Positions 16,066-26,754 are shown, numbered from the stretch's first letter. The stretch: 64,000 bases of DNA from Streptomyces sp. NBC_00259 (GCF_036181745.1 NZ_CP108080.1:2480001-2544000); one strand, 5' to 3'. Notes: generated by a model from the sequence alone, not told the origin. A program made the numbers and translations.

Positions 16066-17088
16066 TCAGGCCAGTGCCGCCGCCAGCAGCTCGGCGGTCC
16101 TGGCCACGAGCGGGTCGTCCGCCGGAGCGTCGGGGACGTGCTTGGTCGTCAGGACGGCCAGCACGATCGGCGCGCGGTCCGGGGTCCAGGCGATGCCCAC
16201 ATCGTTGTTGGTGCCGTACGAGCCGCCGCCGGTCTTGTCCGCGAGGGTCCAGTCCTTGGGGAGCCCGGCACGGAAACGTGCCCCGCTGGTCGTGTTGTTC
16301 AGCAGCCATCCGGTCAGCCGCTGCCGGTCCCGCCGTACGAGAGCGTCGCCGAGGACGAGACGCGTGTACGTACCGGCGATATGACGCGGGTCGGTGGTGT
16401 CCTCGACGCGCCACGGCTCGGCCGAGTTCAGCTCGGGCTCCCACCGGTCGAGCCGGGTCACGCCGTCGCCGAGCGAGCGGGAGAAGCGGGTGATCGCCCT
16501 CGGGCCGCCGAGCTCGCGGAGCAGCAGGTTGGCGGCGGCGTTGTCGCTGTAGCGGATGGCGGCGTCGCACAGTGCGTCGACGGTCATGCCGTGGGCGAGG
16601 TTCTCGCTCCTGCCGGTGATCGGGGCGTAGCCCGACTTCTCGGTCTCCTCGGCGGTGTACCGCAGGCGCTTGCCGAGGAACTCGCCGTCGCGGTCGAGGT
16701 CGCGCAGGACGGCCGCGACGGCGAGCGTCTTGAACACCGAGCACATCGGGAAGCGTTCGTCGGCGCGATGGAGCACGGTCGCGCCCGTTCTCAGGTTGCG
16801 CGCGAACACCCCGAGCCGGGCGGAGTGCTCCCGTTCGAGCGCGGACAACTGCTCGCTCAACTGCTCGCTCAGCCCCTCGGTCCGCCCCTCTGTCCGCCCC
16901 TCGCCCTGCCGCCGGGAGGCGCCTGCCCGGGCAGCCGCGTCGTCGCCGCGCGCGGACGGGGCCGCCGTCGCGCCCGGAGGCAGCGCGACGGCCAGTGCCG
17001 CCCCGGCGCCGGCGGCCAGCAGCGCTCGACGGGTCCGCCGTGCGCGGAGGGCTCGTACGGATTCCATGGGTGTGTTCCCCTTCCCCAT
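16066..17088 (-). CDS. bla: Class A beta-lactamase, exported
   Basis: 340 residues from ATG 17088 (AAGGAG 6 nt upstream); a second ATG at 17067 is possible. A twin-arginine-like signal (RARRTRRALLAAGAG) precedes a hydrophobic stretch. All class A active-site motifs are present: SVFK (Ser117-Lys120), SDN (181-183), the Glu in WEPELNS (Glu217) and KTG (285-287). It should hydrolyse beta-lactams outside the membrane; spectrum cannot be read off. A low-complexity insert of EGRTEGRTEG and LSEQLSEQLS repeats lies before the catalytic domain. It follows the response regulator gene by 56 bases on the same strand, so it may belong to the same transcription unit. Confidence 0.94.
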   Translation of the reverse strand: MGKGNTPMESVRALRARRTRRALLAAGAGAALAVALPPGATAAPSARGDDAAARAGASRRQGEGRTEGRTEGLSEQLSEQLSALEREHSARLGVFARNLRTGATVLHRADERFPMCSVFKTLAVAAVLRDLDRDGEFLGKRLRYTAEETEKSGYAPITGRSENLAHGMTVDALCDAAIRYSDNAAANLLLRELGGPRAITRFSRSLGDGVTRLDRWEPELNSAEPWRVEDTTDPRHIAGTYTRLVLGDALVRRDRQRLTGWLLNNTTSGARFRAGLPKDWTLADKTGGGSYGTNNDVGIAWTPDRAPIVLAVLTTKHVPDAPADDPLVARTAELLAAALA

Positions 17089-17144
17089 TCGTTCTCCTTC
17101 CGACGACCTGGTCACTGTTCAGGATGCGGCTGCGGCCCGATCGG

Positions 17145-17819
17145 TTACACGCCGGGAACGATCAGGCCGGACTCGTAGGCGACGATGACGAGCTGGGCCC
17201 TGTCGCGGGCGCCGAGCTTGCCCATGATGCGGCTGACGTGGGTCTTCGCGGTGAGCGGGCTGAGGCCGAGGGACTCGGCGATCTCCGTGTTGCCGAGACC
17301 GCGGGCGACCAGGGCGAGGACCTGGCGTTCCCGTCCGGACAGACCGTCCGGGCCGCCCGCCCCCAGGGCGGCCGGGGTGGCCGGGGCGGCGAGGACACGG
17401 GCGATGAGACGGGCGGTGGGGCCCGGCGAGAGCAGGGCCTCGCCCGCGGCGACGGTCCGGATCGCGGCGAGCAGATCGGCCGGTCTGATGTCCTTCACGA
17501 GGAAGCCGGAGGCGCCCGCGCGCAGGGCCTCCAGGATGTGGTCGTCGGTGTCGTACGTGGTGAGGACGAGGACCTTGACGCCGGCGAGGTCGTCGTCGGC
17601 GGCGACGAGGCGGGTGGCCTCGATACCGTCGAGGTCCGGCATGCGGATGTCCATGACGATGACGTCGGCCCGTGCGGAGCGGGCGAGTTCGACGGCCTCG
17701 CGGCCGGTCCCGGCCTGGCCGACGACCTCCATGCCGGGGTCGGAGTCGACGAGCATGGCGAACGAGGCGCGGACGAGGTTCTGGTCGTCGGCGAGCAGGA
17801 CGCGGATCGGGCCGGTCAC
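17145..17819 (-). CDS. NarL/FixJ-family response regulator
   Basis: 224 residues. Receiver domain about 1-120 with the acidic pair LLADDQN, phospho-acceptor Asp in DVIVMDIRMPDLDG, Thr in VLVLTTYD and Lys in GFLVKDI. A LuxR-type helix-turn-helix closes the protein (LSGRERQVLALVARGLGNTE, then TAKTHVSRIM). Its start overlaps the histidine-kinase stop by 4 bases (ATGA), so the two are translationally coupled and form one two-component system. Targets may include the neighbouring MMPL and beta-lactamase genes (inference). Gene order kinase then regulator is usual for this family. Confidence 0.95.
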   Translation of the reverse strand: MTGPIRVLLADDQNLVRASFAMLVDSDPGMEVVGQAGTGREAVELARSARADVIVMDIRMPDLDGIEATRLVAADDDLAGVKVLVLTTYDTDDHILEALRAGASGFLVKDIRPADLLAAIRTVAAGEALLSPGPTARLIARVLAAPATPAALGAGGPDGLSGRERQVLALVARGLGNTEIAESLGLSPLTAKTHVSRIMGKLGARDRAQLVIVAYESGLIVPGV

Positions 17820-19051
17820 GCCAGGGCCTCCCGTGCGGTGAGCGGCAGGTCCGCCGCGACCTCGAACCCGCCTCCGTCGCGCGGGCCCGCCGACAGTGTG
17901 CCTCCCGCGCTGCGGGCACGCTCCCGCATGCCGGGTACGCCGAAGCCCGAACCGGCGGTGCCGCCCGGCGCGTTGCCGTCGTCGGTGACGCGGACGAGGA
18001 GACGGCCGCCGGCCGGGTCCGGTGCGAGGGTGACCGTGACGTTCGCGCCCGGGCCCGCGTGGCGTACGGCGTTGGTGAGGGACTCCTGGACGATGCGGTA
18101 GACGGCGGCGCCGGTGGCGGGCGGGACGCCGATGTCCGTGGCGGGCATGGCGAGTTCGGCTCCGGCGGCCCGTACGAGCGCGGGCAGCGCGTCCAGTCCG
18201 GGCAGCGGACCGTGCGACGGGTCCTCGTCCTCGTCACCGTCCTCGTTCGCCCGGAGCACCTGGAGTGTGGCGCGCAGTTCACCGCGCGCGGTACGGCAGG
18301 TCTCCGCGATCTCGTCGAGCGCGGCGGCGACGGCGTCGCGGTCGAGCCGTTCCGGGTCGACGGTGAGGATGTGCGCGGCGACGGACATGCGCACGCCGAT
18401 GACGGTGATGCTGTGGGCGAGGAGGTCGTGCAGGTCGCGTGCGATGCGGAGGCGTTCCTCGGCGACGCGGCGGGCGGCCTCCTCCTCACGGGTGCGTTCC
18501 GCTCGTTCGGCGCGTTCGACGACGGAGGCGATGTAGCGGCGGTAGACGCGGACGTCCACGCCGAAGATCAGCACGGCGAGGATCCAGCCGGTGGTGCGCA
18601 GCGCTTCCAGGCCCTCGTGGGCGCCGACGCCGAACATCACCGTCAGGGTGGTGCCGATGACCGCGGTCCCGACGAGGAACGTGTGCCGGGGGCGGGCGGT
18701 GGAGGCGACGGTGTAGAGGGCCAGCAGTGATCCGGGAACGGGTGCGGCATGGGTGTTGTCGAGCGCGTGGTACGGCACGATGCACGCGATCACGGCGAAC
18801 AGGACGAGCAGCGGACGGCTGCGGCGCCACGCCAGCGGCACGACGCTGCCGGCGAGGAGGGCCCAGCCGAGGGCGTCGGGGGCCCGGCCGTCGCGGACGG
18901 CCGGCACGAGCGCGACGGCGAGGGCGCCGGTGGCCGCGGCGATGAGGGCGTCGTTGCGGAGCCGGTGCGGGGCGGTGAGCGGGTCACGGCTGACGGCGGT
19001 GAGCACGCGGTACCCGAGCCTCGGTGGGGTGCTCTTCTCGTGCTGGTCCAC
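17816..19051 (-). CDS. NarL-type sensor histidine kinase
   Basis: 411 residues. About five hydrophobic segments (residues 30-180) form a membrane sensor with little extracellular domain. A coiled region (RAERAERTREEEAARRVAEE) leads to the HisKA_3 phosphorylation motif RDLHDLLAHSI with the phospho-accepting His, then a HATPase_c domain with N box ESLTNAVRHA and G boxes VRVTDDGN and SGFGVPGMRERA. It would phosphorylate the coupled response regulator. The GTG start has GGAGGA upstream. It lies 123 bases downstream of the MMPL gene on the same strand. Signal unknown; the membrane-only sensor suggests an envelope cue. Confidence 0.93.
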   Translation of the reverse strand: MDQHEKSTPPRLGYRVLTAVSRDPLTAPHRLRNDALIAAATGALAVALVPAVRDGRAPDALGWALLAGSVVPLAWRRSRPLLVLFAVIACIVPYHALDNTHAAPVPGSLLALYTVASTARPRHTFLVGTAVIGTTLTVMFGVGAHEGLEALRTTGWILAVLIFGVDVRVYRRYIASVVERAERAERTREEEAARRVAEERLRIARDLHDLLAHSITVIGVRMSVAAHILTVDPERLDRDAVAAALDEIAETCRTARGELRATLQVLRANEDGDEDEDPSHGPLPGLDALPALVRAAGAELAMPATDIGVPPATGAAVYRIVQESLTNAVRHAGPGANVTVTLAPDPAGGRLLVRVTDDGNAPGGTAGSGFGVPGMRERARSAGGTLSAGPRDGGGFEVAADLPLTAREALA

Positions 19052-19145
19052 GGGGTCATCCTCCGGGATGGGGACAGGGGGCGGCTCCGGCGGGGGTGGG
19101 CGGCGGCGCGGGCGGGCACGGCCCCCGCCGGAGGCGTTCGTCGTT

Positions 19146-19200
19146 CCCGGGACGGCTCTGCTTCCGGGACGGCCCTACTTGCGGGACAGCCTTCCCGGCC
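19146..19200. repeat. Degenerate tandem repeat across the MMPL stop codon
   Basis: Three imperfect copies of a roughly 19-bp unit containing CGGGAC(G/A)GC begin in the last codons of the MMPL gene and continue past its stop. It resembles the reiterated 3' ends seen at three other genes in this window. Confidence 0.6.
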
Positions 19201-21250
19201 ACCACACCGCGCGGCCGAGCAGCAGGCTCGCGCTCGTCACCAGATAGGTCCGTACGAGGAAGGTGTCCAGCAGGACGCCCACGGCGACGATGAAGCCCAT
19301 CTCGACGAGCGCGACCAGGGGCAGGTTCATCAGGACGGCGAAGGTGGCCGCGAGCACGAGGCCGGCCGAGGCGATGACGCCGCCCGTCGTCCGCAGCGCG
19401 GTCAGGGCCGCGGCCGTGGGGTCCGCGCCGGCGAGGGCTTCCTCCCGCATCCGGTGCATCAGGAAGATGCCGTAGTCGACACCGAGGGCGACGAGGAACA
19501 CGAAGGACAGCAGCGGCAGGCTGGGGTCGAAGCCCTCGAACCCGAGGAGCGGCCCGAAGACCAGCCCGCCGAGGCCCATGGCCGCGCCCCAGACGGCGAC
19601 GACCGCGACGATGAGGACCAGCGGGGCGACGATGCTGCGCAGCAGGGCGACGAGGACGATCAGGACGGCCGCGAGGACCAGCGGGACGACGACGATCCGG
19701 TCACGCGCGTTGGTGTCCTCCAGATCGAGCTGCTGGGCGCTCGTCCCGCCGACGTACGCGCCGTCCAGTGCGGCCCGCAGGGCCTTGATCGTCGCCGTCT
19801 CGCCGGCGGTCTCCGGCGCGTCCTCGGCGAAGACGGACAGCTCCGTCCAGCCTTCGGCGCTGCGTCCGCGCTCGGCCGTCGCCACCCCCTCGGTCGCGCG
19901 GGCCTCGGCGAGTGCCCGGTCGGCGGTGCCGGTGGGTGTGACGACGCTGATCGGCTGGCTGCTGCGGTCGGGGAAGGCGCCGGCCAGCTTCTGCATGGCG
20001 GAGACGGACTCGGGACGGTCGGTGAAGCCGTCCTCGTTCTTGAGGGTGCCGGGCAGGTTGAACGCGCCGAGCGAGAGTGCCCCGAGGAGCGCCGCGCCGG
20101 CGACGAGGACGGCGACCGGGCGGCGGCCGGCGGAGCTGCCCATCACGGCGAACAGGCTGCGGCGCCGCGTGGCCTCGCTCCCGTGGCGAGGGATCAGCGG
20201 CCAGAACACCCGGCGGCCGAGGAGGACGAGGACGGCGGGCAGCAGCGTCAGCATCGCGGCGAGCGCGCACACCACACCGACCGCGCCGACGGGACCGAGT
20301 CCGCGGGCGCTGTTGAGGTCGGCGGCGAGCAGGCACAGCAGGCCCGCGACGACGGTTCCGCAGGAGGCGAGGACGGCGGGGCCGCAGCCGCGCAGCGCGG
20401 CGCGCATGGCGTCGTAGGGGTGGGGGACGCGCCGGAGTTCCTCGCGGTAGCGGGCGACCAGCAGCAGCGCGTAGTCGGTGCCCGCGCCGAAGACGAGGAC
20501 GGTCATGATGCCGCCGCTCTGGCTGGTGACGGTGAGGCCGAAGCCCTGGACGAGTCCGTGGACGACGGCCCGGCTGGTGACGGCGGCGGCGCCGACGACG
20601 AGCAGCGGGACGAGCCACAGGAACGGGCTGCGGTAGGTGAGGACCAGCAGGACGGCGACGACGAGGACGGTCGCGATCATCAGGGTGCCGTCGATGGTCT
20701 CGAAGACGTCCTCCATGTCGGTCTGCAGGGCGCTCGGTCCGCCGACCTCGACGGTCAGTCCTGCACCACCGGAGACCTGCGCCCGTACGTCCTCGACGAA
20801 CGCGGCCCGGGCCTTCTCGTCGTTGCCCGGCTCGGTCGAGGACACGGGGAACATCAGGGTGGCGCCGTCGGCCGCGGGTACGCCCCTGGGTTCGGCCGTC
20901 AGTTCGTGCGCCGCGGCGATCCTGGCGGCCTGGTTCCGCGCGGTCCTGCGGTCGGCGTCGGTCAGGCCGCCCTCGCGCTGGTAGACGAGGACGAGTTGGG
21001 TGCTCTCGCCGCCGGGCAGGTCCTGCTGGACCCTGGCGACCTGGGTGGAGTCGGCGCCCGCCGGCAGGTAGTCCACGATGTTGTCGCGCTGCACGTCGCC
21101 GAGCTTGCCCGCGAAGGGTGCCGCGACGGCGAGGACCGCGATCCACAGGGCGAGGACGGCCCAGGGCAGCACCGGGCGGCCGCGGCGGCGCTCCACCGTC
21201 CCGGGAGCGGGCGGCGGCGGCGCGTCGTGCGTGGTGGTCGGGGCCCCCAT
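19175..21250 (-). CDS. MMPL-family (RND-type) membrane transporter
   Basis: 691 residues with about 12 membrane spans arranged as 1+5 and 1+5, each half holding a large extracytoplasmic loop, the plan of MMPL lipid exporters driven by the proton gradient. Landmarks are the first span at residues 28-48, the conserved motif GAGTDYALLLVARYREELRR after span 4, and the equivalent ALGVDYGIFLMHRMREEALAG in the second half, both carrying the Asp-Tyr proton-relay pair. Actinobacterial MMPLs often export lipids or lipophilic compounds; the substrate is unknown. It sits upstream of a two-component system and has two inverted repeats before its ATG. GGAGG is 6 nt upstream of the start. Confidence 0.93.
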   Translation of the reverse strand: MGAPTTTHDAPPPPAPGTVERRRGRPVLPWAVLALWIAVLAVAAPFAGKLGDVQRDNIVDYLPAGADSTQVARVQQDLPGGESTQLVLVYQREGGLTDADRRTARNQAARIAAAHELTAEPRGVPAADGATLMFPVSSTEPGNDEKARAAFVEDVRAQVSGGAGLTVEVGGPSALQTDMEDVFETIDGTLMIATVLVVAVLLVLTYRSPFLWLVPLLVVGAAAVTSRAVVHGLVQGFGLTVTSQSGGIMTVLVFGAGTDYALLLVARYREELRRVPHPYDAMRAALRGCGPAVLASCGTVVAGLLCLLAADLNSARGLGPVGAVGVVCALAAMLTLLPAVLVLLGRRVFWPLIPRHGSEATRRRSLFAVMGSSAGRRPVAVLVAGAALLGALSLGAFNLPGTLKNEDGFTDRPESVSAMQKLAGAFPDRSSQPISVVTPTGTADRALAEARATEGVATAERGRSAEGWTELSVFAEDAPETAGETATIKALRAALDGAYVGGTSAQQLDLEDTNARDRIVVVPLVLAAVLIVLVALLRSIVAPLVLIVAVVAVWGAAMGLGGLVFGPLLGFEGFDPSLPLLSFVFLVALGVDYGIFLMHRMREEALAGADPTAAALTALRTTGGVIASAGLVLAATFAVLMNLPLVALVEMGFIVAVGVLLDTFLVRTYLVTSASLLLGRAVWWPGRLSRK

Positions 21251-21274
21251 CTCGGGCCTCCCTCCGGCGAGGTG

Positions 21275-21306
21275 GTCTGGACGGATCCAGACTCCCGTCG
21301 CGGGAG
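21275..21306. promoter_or_regulatory. Two adjacent inverted repeats upstream of the MMPL gene
   Basis: GTCTGGA / TCCAGAC (21275-21281 and 21286-21292, 4-base spacer) is followed directly by CTCCCG / CGGGAG (21292-21297 and 21301-21306). The pair begins 25 bases upstream of the MMPL ATG, so it could be a repressor or response-regulator site, or 5' leader structure. Confidence 0.5.
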
Positions 21307-21366
21307 GGGCGAAGCGTCGCGCTGAGGTGCGAGTCGTGCGCTACTGCCGGGGTGGGTGGTGGCGGG

Positions 21367-21390
21367 CCGTTGCTCCCCGGGGAGTAGCGG
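21367..21390 (-). terminator. Hairpin after the TerB-like gene
   Basis: CCGTTGCTCCCC pairs with GGGGAGTAGCGG over 12 bases with two G-U pairs, 15 bases past the stop of the minus-strand gene. Confidence 0.5.
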
Positions 21391-21405
21391 CGTACTGCGG
21401 CGGTA

Positions 21406-22125
21406 CTACGGCGACGGCGTACGCGCCGCCGCCAGCAGCCGGGCCGTGTCGTCGGCGCGCAGCCGCAGCGCGTTCCCCACCGTGATCAGTACGTCCCGTT
21501 CCGCCGGGATGTAGGGCCCGTCGGCCAGCGCGATACCCGCTCCCTGCAGCAGGATCGACTCCCGTCCTGCGGGGGCGAGATGGGGGGTGAGCGGCTCCAG
21601 CGCCTCGTGGAGTTCGATGGCGAGGGCGGCGCCGCACGGGCCGGCGTCGGTGATGAAGCGGCCGGTGTCGGCGGCGAGGGCCTCGACCATCGTGGTCAAC
21701 TGGTCCTCGGTGCAGTCGCTGAACCCGGCGGCGCGGACCGTGGCGACCGCGGTCTGGCGGACCGTACGGGAGGAGGTGCCGCCGGCGGCGAGGACGGCGA
21801 GGGCGACCGTGTGCACCGCGTCGCGGAGCATCGCGGAGAAGCGGGCGGTGGTGGGGTGGTCGAGGGCCTCGGTGCCGAAGTGGGTGTGGCAGGCGGCGCA
21901 TTCGACGACCGGGCCGGCGTGGCCGCGCGGGAGGACGGGGACGCCGAGGAAGGTGAAGCGGCGGCGGCCGGTGCGGCGGCGGTAGTTGCGGTCGCCTCCG
22001 CAGTCGGGGCAGAAGAACTCGCCGTCACCGATCGTGCTCCATGACGTGCGTACACCGAAGACACGACGGCGACGATGGCCGTGGATGCGCGGTTTTCGGC
22101 CGCTCTGTCCTCGGACTGGCCGCAC
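21406..22125 (-). CDS. Zinc-ribbon plus TerB-like domain protein
   Basis: 239 residues from a GTG at 22125 that has GGAGGT 5 nt upstream. The basic N-terminus (RPVRGQSGRKPRIHGHRRRR) is followed by a zinc ribbon, FFCPDCGGDRNY ... VECAACHTHFG (two Cys-x2-Cys pairs). Residues about 90-239 form an all-helical domain with the acidic pattern of TerB/DjlA-like (tellurite-resistance associated) domains, including DAVHTVALAVLAAGG and YIPAERDVLITVGNAL. TerB domains bind metal and mediate protein contacts; a role in tellurite resistance is not implied. Monocistronic, with a hairpin downstream. I recall similar proteins in streptomycetes without an assigned function. Confidence 0.75.
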   Translation of the reverse strand: MRPVRGQSGRKPRIHGHRRRRVFGVRTSWSTIGDGEFFCPDCGGDRNYRRRTGRRRFTFLGVPVLPRGHAGPVVECAACHTHFGTEALDHPTTARFSAMLRDAVHTVALAVLAAGGTSSRTVRQTAVATVRAAGFSDCTEDQLTTMVEALAADTGRFITDAGPCGAALAIELHEALEPLTPHLAPAGRESILLQGAGIALADGPYIPAERDVLITVGNALRLRADDTARLLAAARTPSP

Positions 22126-22227
22126 TTCGCACCTCCGTAGCCTTCGGCACCATTGCCGCGTTGACGTGATGTTAGCCACATCGGTGAGGTGACGTCAGTA
22201 CCCCGGCGGTACATCACCCGGACATGG

Positions 22228-22261
22228 CCGAACCCCGCCCCTCGGCAGGGGCGGGGTTCGG
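22228..22261 (-). terminator. Strong terminator after leuA
   Basis: Perfect 15-base arms (22228-22242, beginning CCGAACCCCGCCCCT, and 22247-22261) with a 4-base loop lie 20 bases past the leuA stop. Confidence 0.9.
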
Positions 22262-22281
22262 TGCCGCGGGCGGCGCGGTCG

Positions 22282-24237
<1,956 letters not shown>

Positions 24238-24349
24238 TCAGTATGCGGGATGACCGATCAGTAACGGTCAAATGTGACAGATCACCCAATTTACCTAATC
24301 ATCGTCGCTTCCAGTGACAGCCGTATGACTCGGTGCCACATTGCCAGAC

Positions 24350-25402
24350 ATGGATTCCTTCATGCCCGTCTTCTGCGGCATCGTGCCTCCGCACCTGCTC
24401 GACAAGCTCGCCCGGGCCGGTGATCCGGCCGTCGCCGCCGCGGCCCGCCGCACCCTGGTCGCGGACGCCGCCCACCGCACCGGCCGCCGGCTGACCACCG
24501 TCGTCGGCGCCCCCGCCCCCGCGCAGGCCGTCGAGGAGGGGCCGCAGCGGACCGTCTACGACGCACGGCACAGGACGGTGCTGCCCGGCACCAAGGTGCG
24601 CTCCGAAGGCGGCGAGCCGGTCCGGGACGCCACGGTCAACCGCGCGTACGCGGGCCTCGGCGCGACGTTCGAGCTCCTGCTGACCGCGTACGGACACGAC
24701 TCGATCGACGGCAGCGGGCTGCCGCTCGACGCGACCGTCCACTACGACGAGAACTACGGCAACGCCTTCTGGAACGGCGAGCAGATGGTGTTCGGCGACG
24801 GGGACGGGGAGATCTTCCTCGACTTCACCGTGGCGGTCGACGTCATCGCCCACGAGCTGGCACACGGCTTCACCCAGTACTCGGCGAACCTCACCTACTT
24901 CGGCCAGCCGGGCGCCCTGAACGAGTCCGTCTCCGACGTCTTCGGCTCACTGGTGAAGCAGTACACCCTCGACCAGACCGCCGACGAGGCCGACTGGCTG
25001 ATCGGCGCCGGGCTGCTCGCACCCCGGGTCAGCGGGGTGGCGCTGCGGTCGATGAAGGCACCGGGCACGGCGTACGACGACGATGTGCTCGGCAAGGACC
25101 CGCAGCCCGCGACGATGGACGACTACGTCCGCACCGGCCGGGACAACGGAGGCGTCCACATCAACTCCGGCATCCCCAACCACGCCTTCCACCTGCTCGC
25201 CACCCAGCTCGGCGGCAAGGCGTGGGAGCGGGCCGGGCAGATCTGGTACGACACGATGACCTCGGGGAACCTGCAGGTCGACGCGTCGTTCACGGACTTC
25301 GCCAAGGAGACGGTCACGGCCGCGGCGGCCCGCTACGGTCAGGGCACGGAGCACGAGGCGGTCGTCAAGGCCTGGTCCCAGGTGGGCGTGGCGACCGGCT
25401 GA
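24350..25402 (+). CDS. Protealysin-like M4 metalloprotease (thermolysin family)
   Basis: 350 residues. No signal peptide; instead a short N-terminal propeptide carries the CGIVPPHLLDKLARAG block, the PPxxL-type motif of protealysin-like precursors. The catalytic domain has HELAH (168-172, zinc and catalytic Glu), the third ligand Glu192 in NESVSDVFG and the catalytic His270 in NGGVHINSGIPNHAF, all intact. Such enzymes are cytoplasmic zinc endopeptidases, activated by removal of the propeptide. ATG 24350 is preferred; 24362 is possible, and no strong ribosome binding site is visible for either. The next gene, 34 bases on, encodes an emfourin-like protein, the known inhibitor partner of protealysin. 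Confidence 0.9.
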   Translation: MDSFMPVFCGIVPPHLLDKLARAGDPAVAAAARRTLVADAAHRTGRRLTTVVGAPAPAQAVEEGPQRTVYDARHRTVLPGTKVRSEGGEPVRDATVNRAYAGLGATFELLLTAYGHDSIDGSGLPLDATVHYDENYGNAFWNGEQMVFGDGDGEIFLDFTVAVDVIAHELAHGFTQYSANLTYFGQPGALNESVSDVFGSLVKQYTLDQTADEADWLIGAGLLAPRVSGVALRSMKAPGTAYDDDVLGKDPQPATMDDYVRTGRDNGGVHINSGIPNHAFHLLATQLGGKAWERAGQIWYDTMTSGNLQVDASFTDFAKETVTAAAARYGQGTEHEAVVKAWSQVGVATG

Positions 25403-25436
25403 GGCGGATCGGCCCGGAAGGGGCTGGACAGGACGC

Positions 25437-25703
25437 ATGCGTATTCACGTACGACGCACCGGTGGATTCGCCGGCATCGAGAAGGTCGCCGAGGTGGACA
25501 CCGCGGACCGGCCCGACGCCCAGGAGTGGCACGCCCTGGCCGAACAGGCCGTGAAGAGCGGCCGGGACACGCCCCCGGTGGGGGTGCCGGACGGATTCCA
25601 GTACCAGCTGACGGTCGACGGGAGGACGGTGTACTGCGCCGATCCACGGCTCACCGAGGAGCAGCGCACGCTGATCTCGATGGTGCTGAAGCAGGGCGCG
25701 TAG
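25437..25703 (+). CDS. Emfourin-like protealysin inhibitor
   Basis: 88 residues beginning MRIHVRRTGGFAGIEKVAEV, with FQYQLTVDGRTVYC and a C-terminal helix LTEEQRTLISMVLKQGA. This is the pattern of emfourin, the slow tight-binding protein inhibitor encoded directly downstream of protealysin in Serratia and also found next to actinobacterial M4 genes. The protein lacks a signal peptide, as expected for an inhibitor of an intracellular protease. It is the second gene of a two-gene unit. Confidence rests on the N-terminal GGFAGI block, size and neighbour; no structure-level check was possible. Confidence 0.85.
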   Translation: MRIHVRRTGGFAGIEKVAEVDTADRPDAQEWHALAEQAVKSGRDTPPVGVPDGFQYQLTVDGRTVYCADPRLTEEQRTLISMVLKQGA

Positions 25704-25728
25704 CGGCCCGCCGGGACCCGCGACGCAG

Positions 25729-25758
25729 CGGTGCCGCCGGGCGGGCCCGGCGGCACCG
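25729..25758. terminator. Bidirectional terminator between the protease-inhibitor unit and era
   Basis: Perfect 14-base arms (CGGTGCCGCCGGGC at 25729-25742 and its complement at 25745-25758) with a 2-base spacer separate convergent stops. Confidence 0.88.
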
Positions 25759-25776
25759 TGAGGGACGCGGAGAGGG

Positions 25777-26724
25777 TCAGAAACCGAGCTTGCGCAGCTG
25801 CTTCGGGTCCCGCTGCCAGTCCTTCGCTACCTTCACGTGCAGATCGAGGAAGACGGGCGTACCGAGCAGCGCCTCGATGTGCTTGCGGGACTTGGTGCCG
25901 ACCTCCTTGAGGCGGCTGCCCTTCGGGCCGATGATGATGCCCTTCTGGCTGGGGCGCTCGATGTAGACGTTGGCGTGGATGTCGAGGAGCGGCTTGTCCG
26001 CCGGGCGGTCCTCGCGCGGCAGCATCTCCTCGACGACGACCGCGATGGAGTGCGGCAGTTCGTCCCGTACGCCTTCGAGCGCGGCCTCGCGGATCAGCTC
26101 GGCGACCATGACCTGCTCGGGCTCGTCGGTGAGATCGCCCTCCGGGTAGAGCGGCGGGCTCTCGGGCATCAGCGGGACGAGGAGGTCAGCGAGCAGCGCG
26201 ACCTGCTTGTCGCCGACCGCCGAGACCGGGACGATCTCCGCCCATTCGATGCCGACCTCCTTGCCGAGCTGGTCGATGGCGATCAGCTGCTCGGCGAGGG
26301 TCTTGGAGTCCACCAGGTCGGTCTTCGTCACGATCGCGACCTTCGGGGTCTTCTTGATCCCCGCCAGCTCCTTGGCGATGAAACGATCCCCCGGGCCGAC
26401 CTTCTCGTCGGCCGGCAGGCAGAAGCCGATCACGTCGACCTCGGCCCAGGTGGTCCGTACGACGTCGTTGAGCCGCTCACCGAGCAGGGTGCGCGGCTTG
26501 TGCAGACCGGGCGTGTCCACGAGCACGAGCTGGGCGTTGAGATCGGGGCGGTGCACGATGCCCCGGACGGTGTGGCGCGTGGTCTGGGGCTTCTTCGAGG
26601 TGATCGCCACCTTCTGCCCGACCAGAGCGTTCGTGAGGGTGGACTTGCCCGCGTTGGGACGGCCGACGAAGCAGGCGAAGCCGGCGCGGTGCGGGGCCTC
26701 GGATCCAGGGGTGTGAACGCTCAT
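25777..26724 (-). CDS. era: GTPase Era
   Basis: 315 residues. Era is an essential GTPase that binds the 3' end of 16S rRNA during 30S assembly. G1 is CFVGRPNAGKSTLTNALVG, G2 is TSKKPQTTRHTVRG, G3 is LVDTPGLHKPRT, G4 is VTKTDL. The C-terminal KH domain holds IIIGPKGSRLKEVGTKSR. ATG 26724 has GGGGAG at 10 nt and gives a normal N-terminus; the ATG at 26733 is too close to that site. The gene lies only 30 bases after a DUF916 surface-protein gene on the same strand, so its promoter is either inside that gene or shared with it. Confidence 0.96.
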   Translation of the reverse strand: MSVHTPGSEAPHRAGFACFVGRPNAGKSTLTNALVGQKVAITSKKPQTTRHTVRGIVHRPDLNAQLVLVDTPGLHKPRTLLGERLNDVVRTTWAEVDVIGFCLPADEKVGPGDRFIAKELAGIKKTPKVAIVTKTDLVDSKTLAEQLIAIDQLGKEVGIEWAEIVPVSAVGDKQVALLADLLVPLMPESPPLYPEGDLTDEPEQVMVAELIREAALEGVRDELPHSIAVVVEEMLPREDRPADKPLLDIHANVYIERPSQKGIIIGPKGSRLKEVGTKSRKHIEALLGTPVFLDLHVKVAKDWQRDPKQLRKLGF

Positions 26725-26754
26725 GCGGGACATTCTCCCCGATCCGCGGGGCTC

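Noticed and set aside
18749..21325. 858-codon open frame on the + strand opposite the kinase and MMPL genes
   Set aside because: Composition is Gly/Asp/Glu/Arg-biased from reading GC-rich codons backwards; the minus-strand genes have clear domains and starts.
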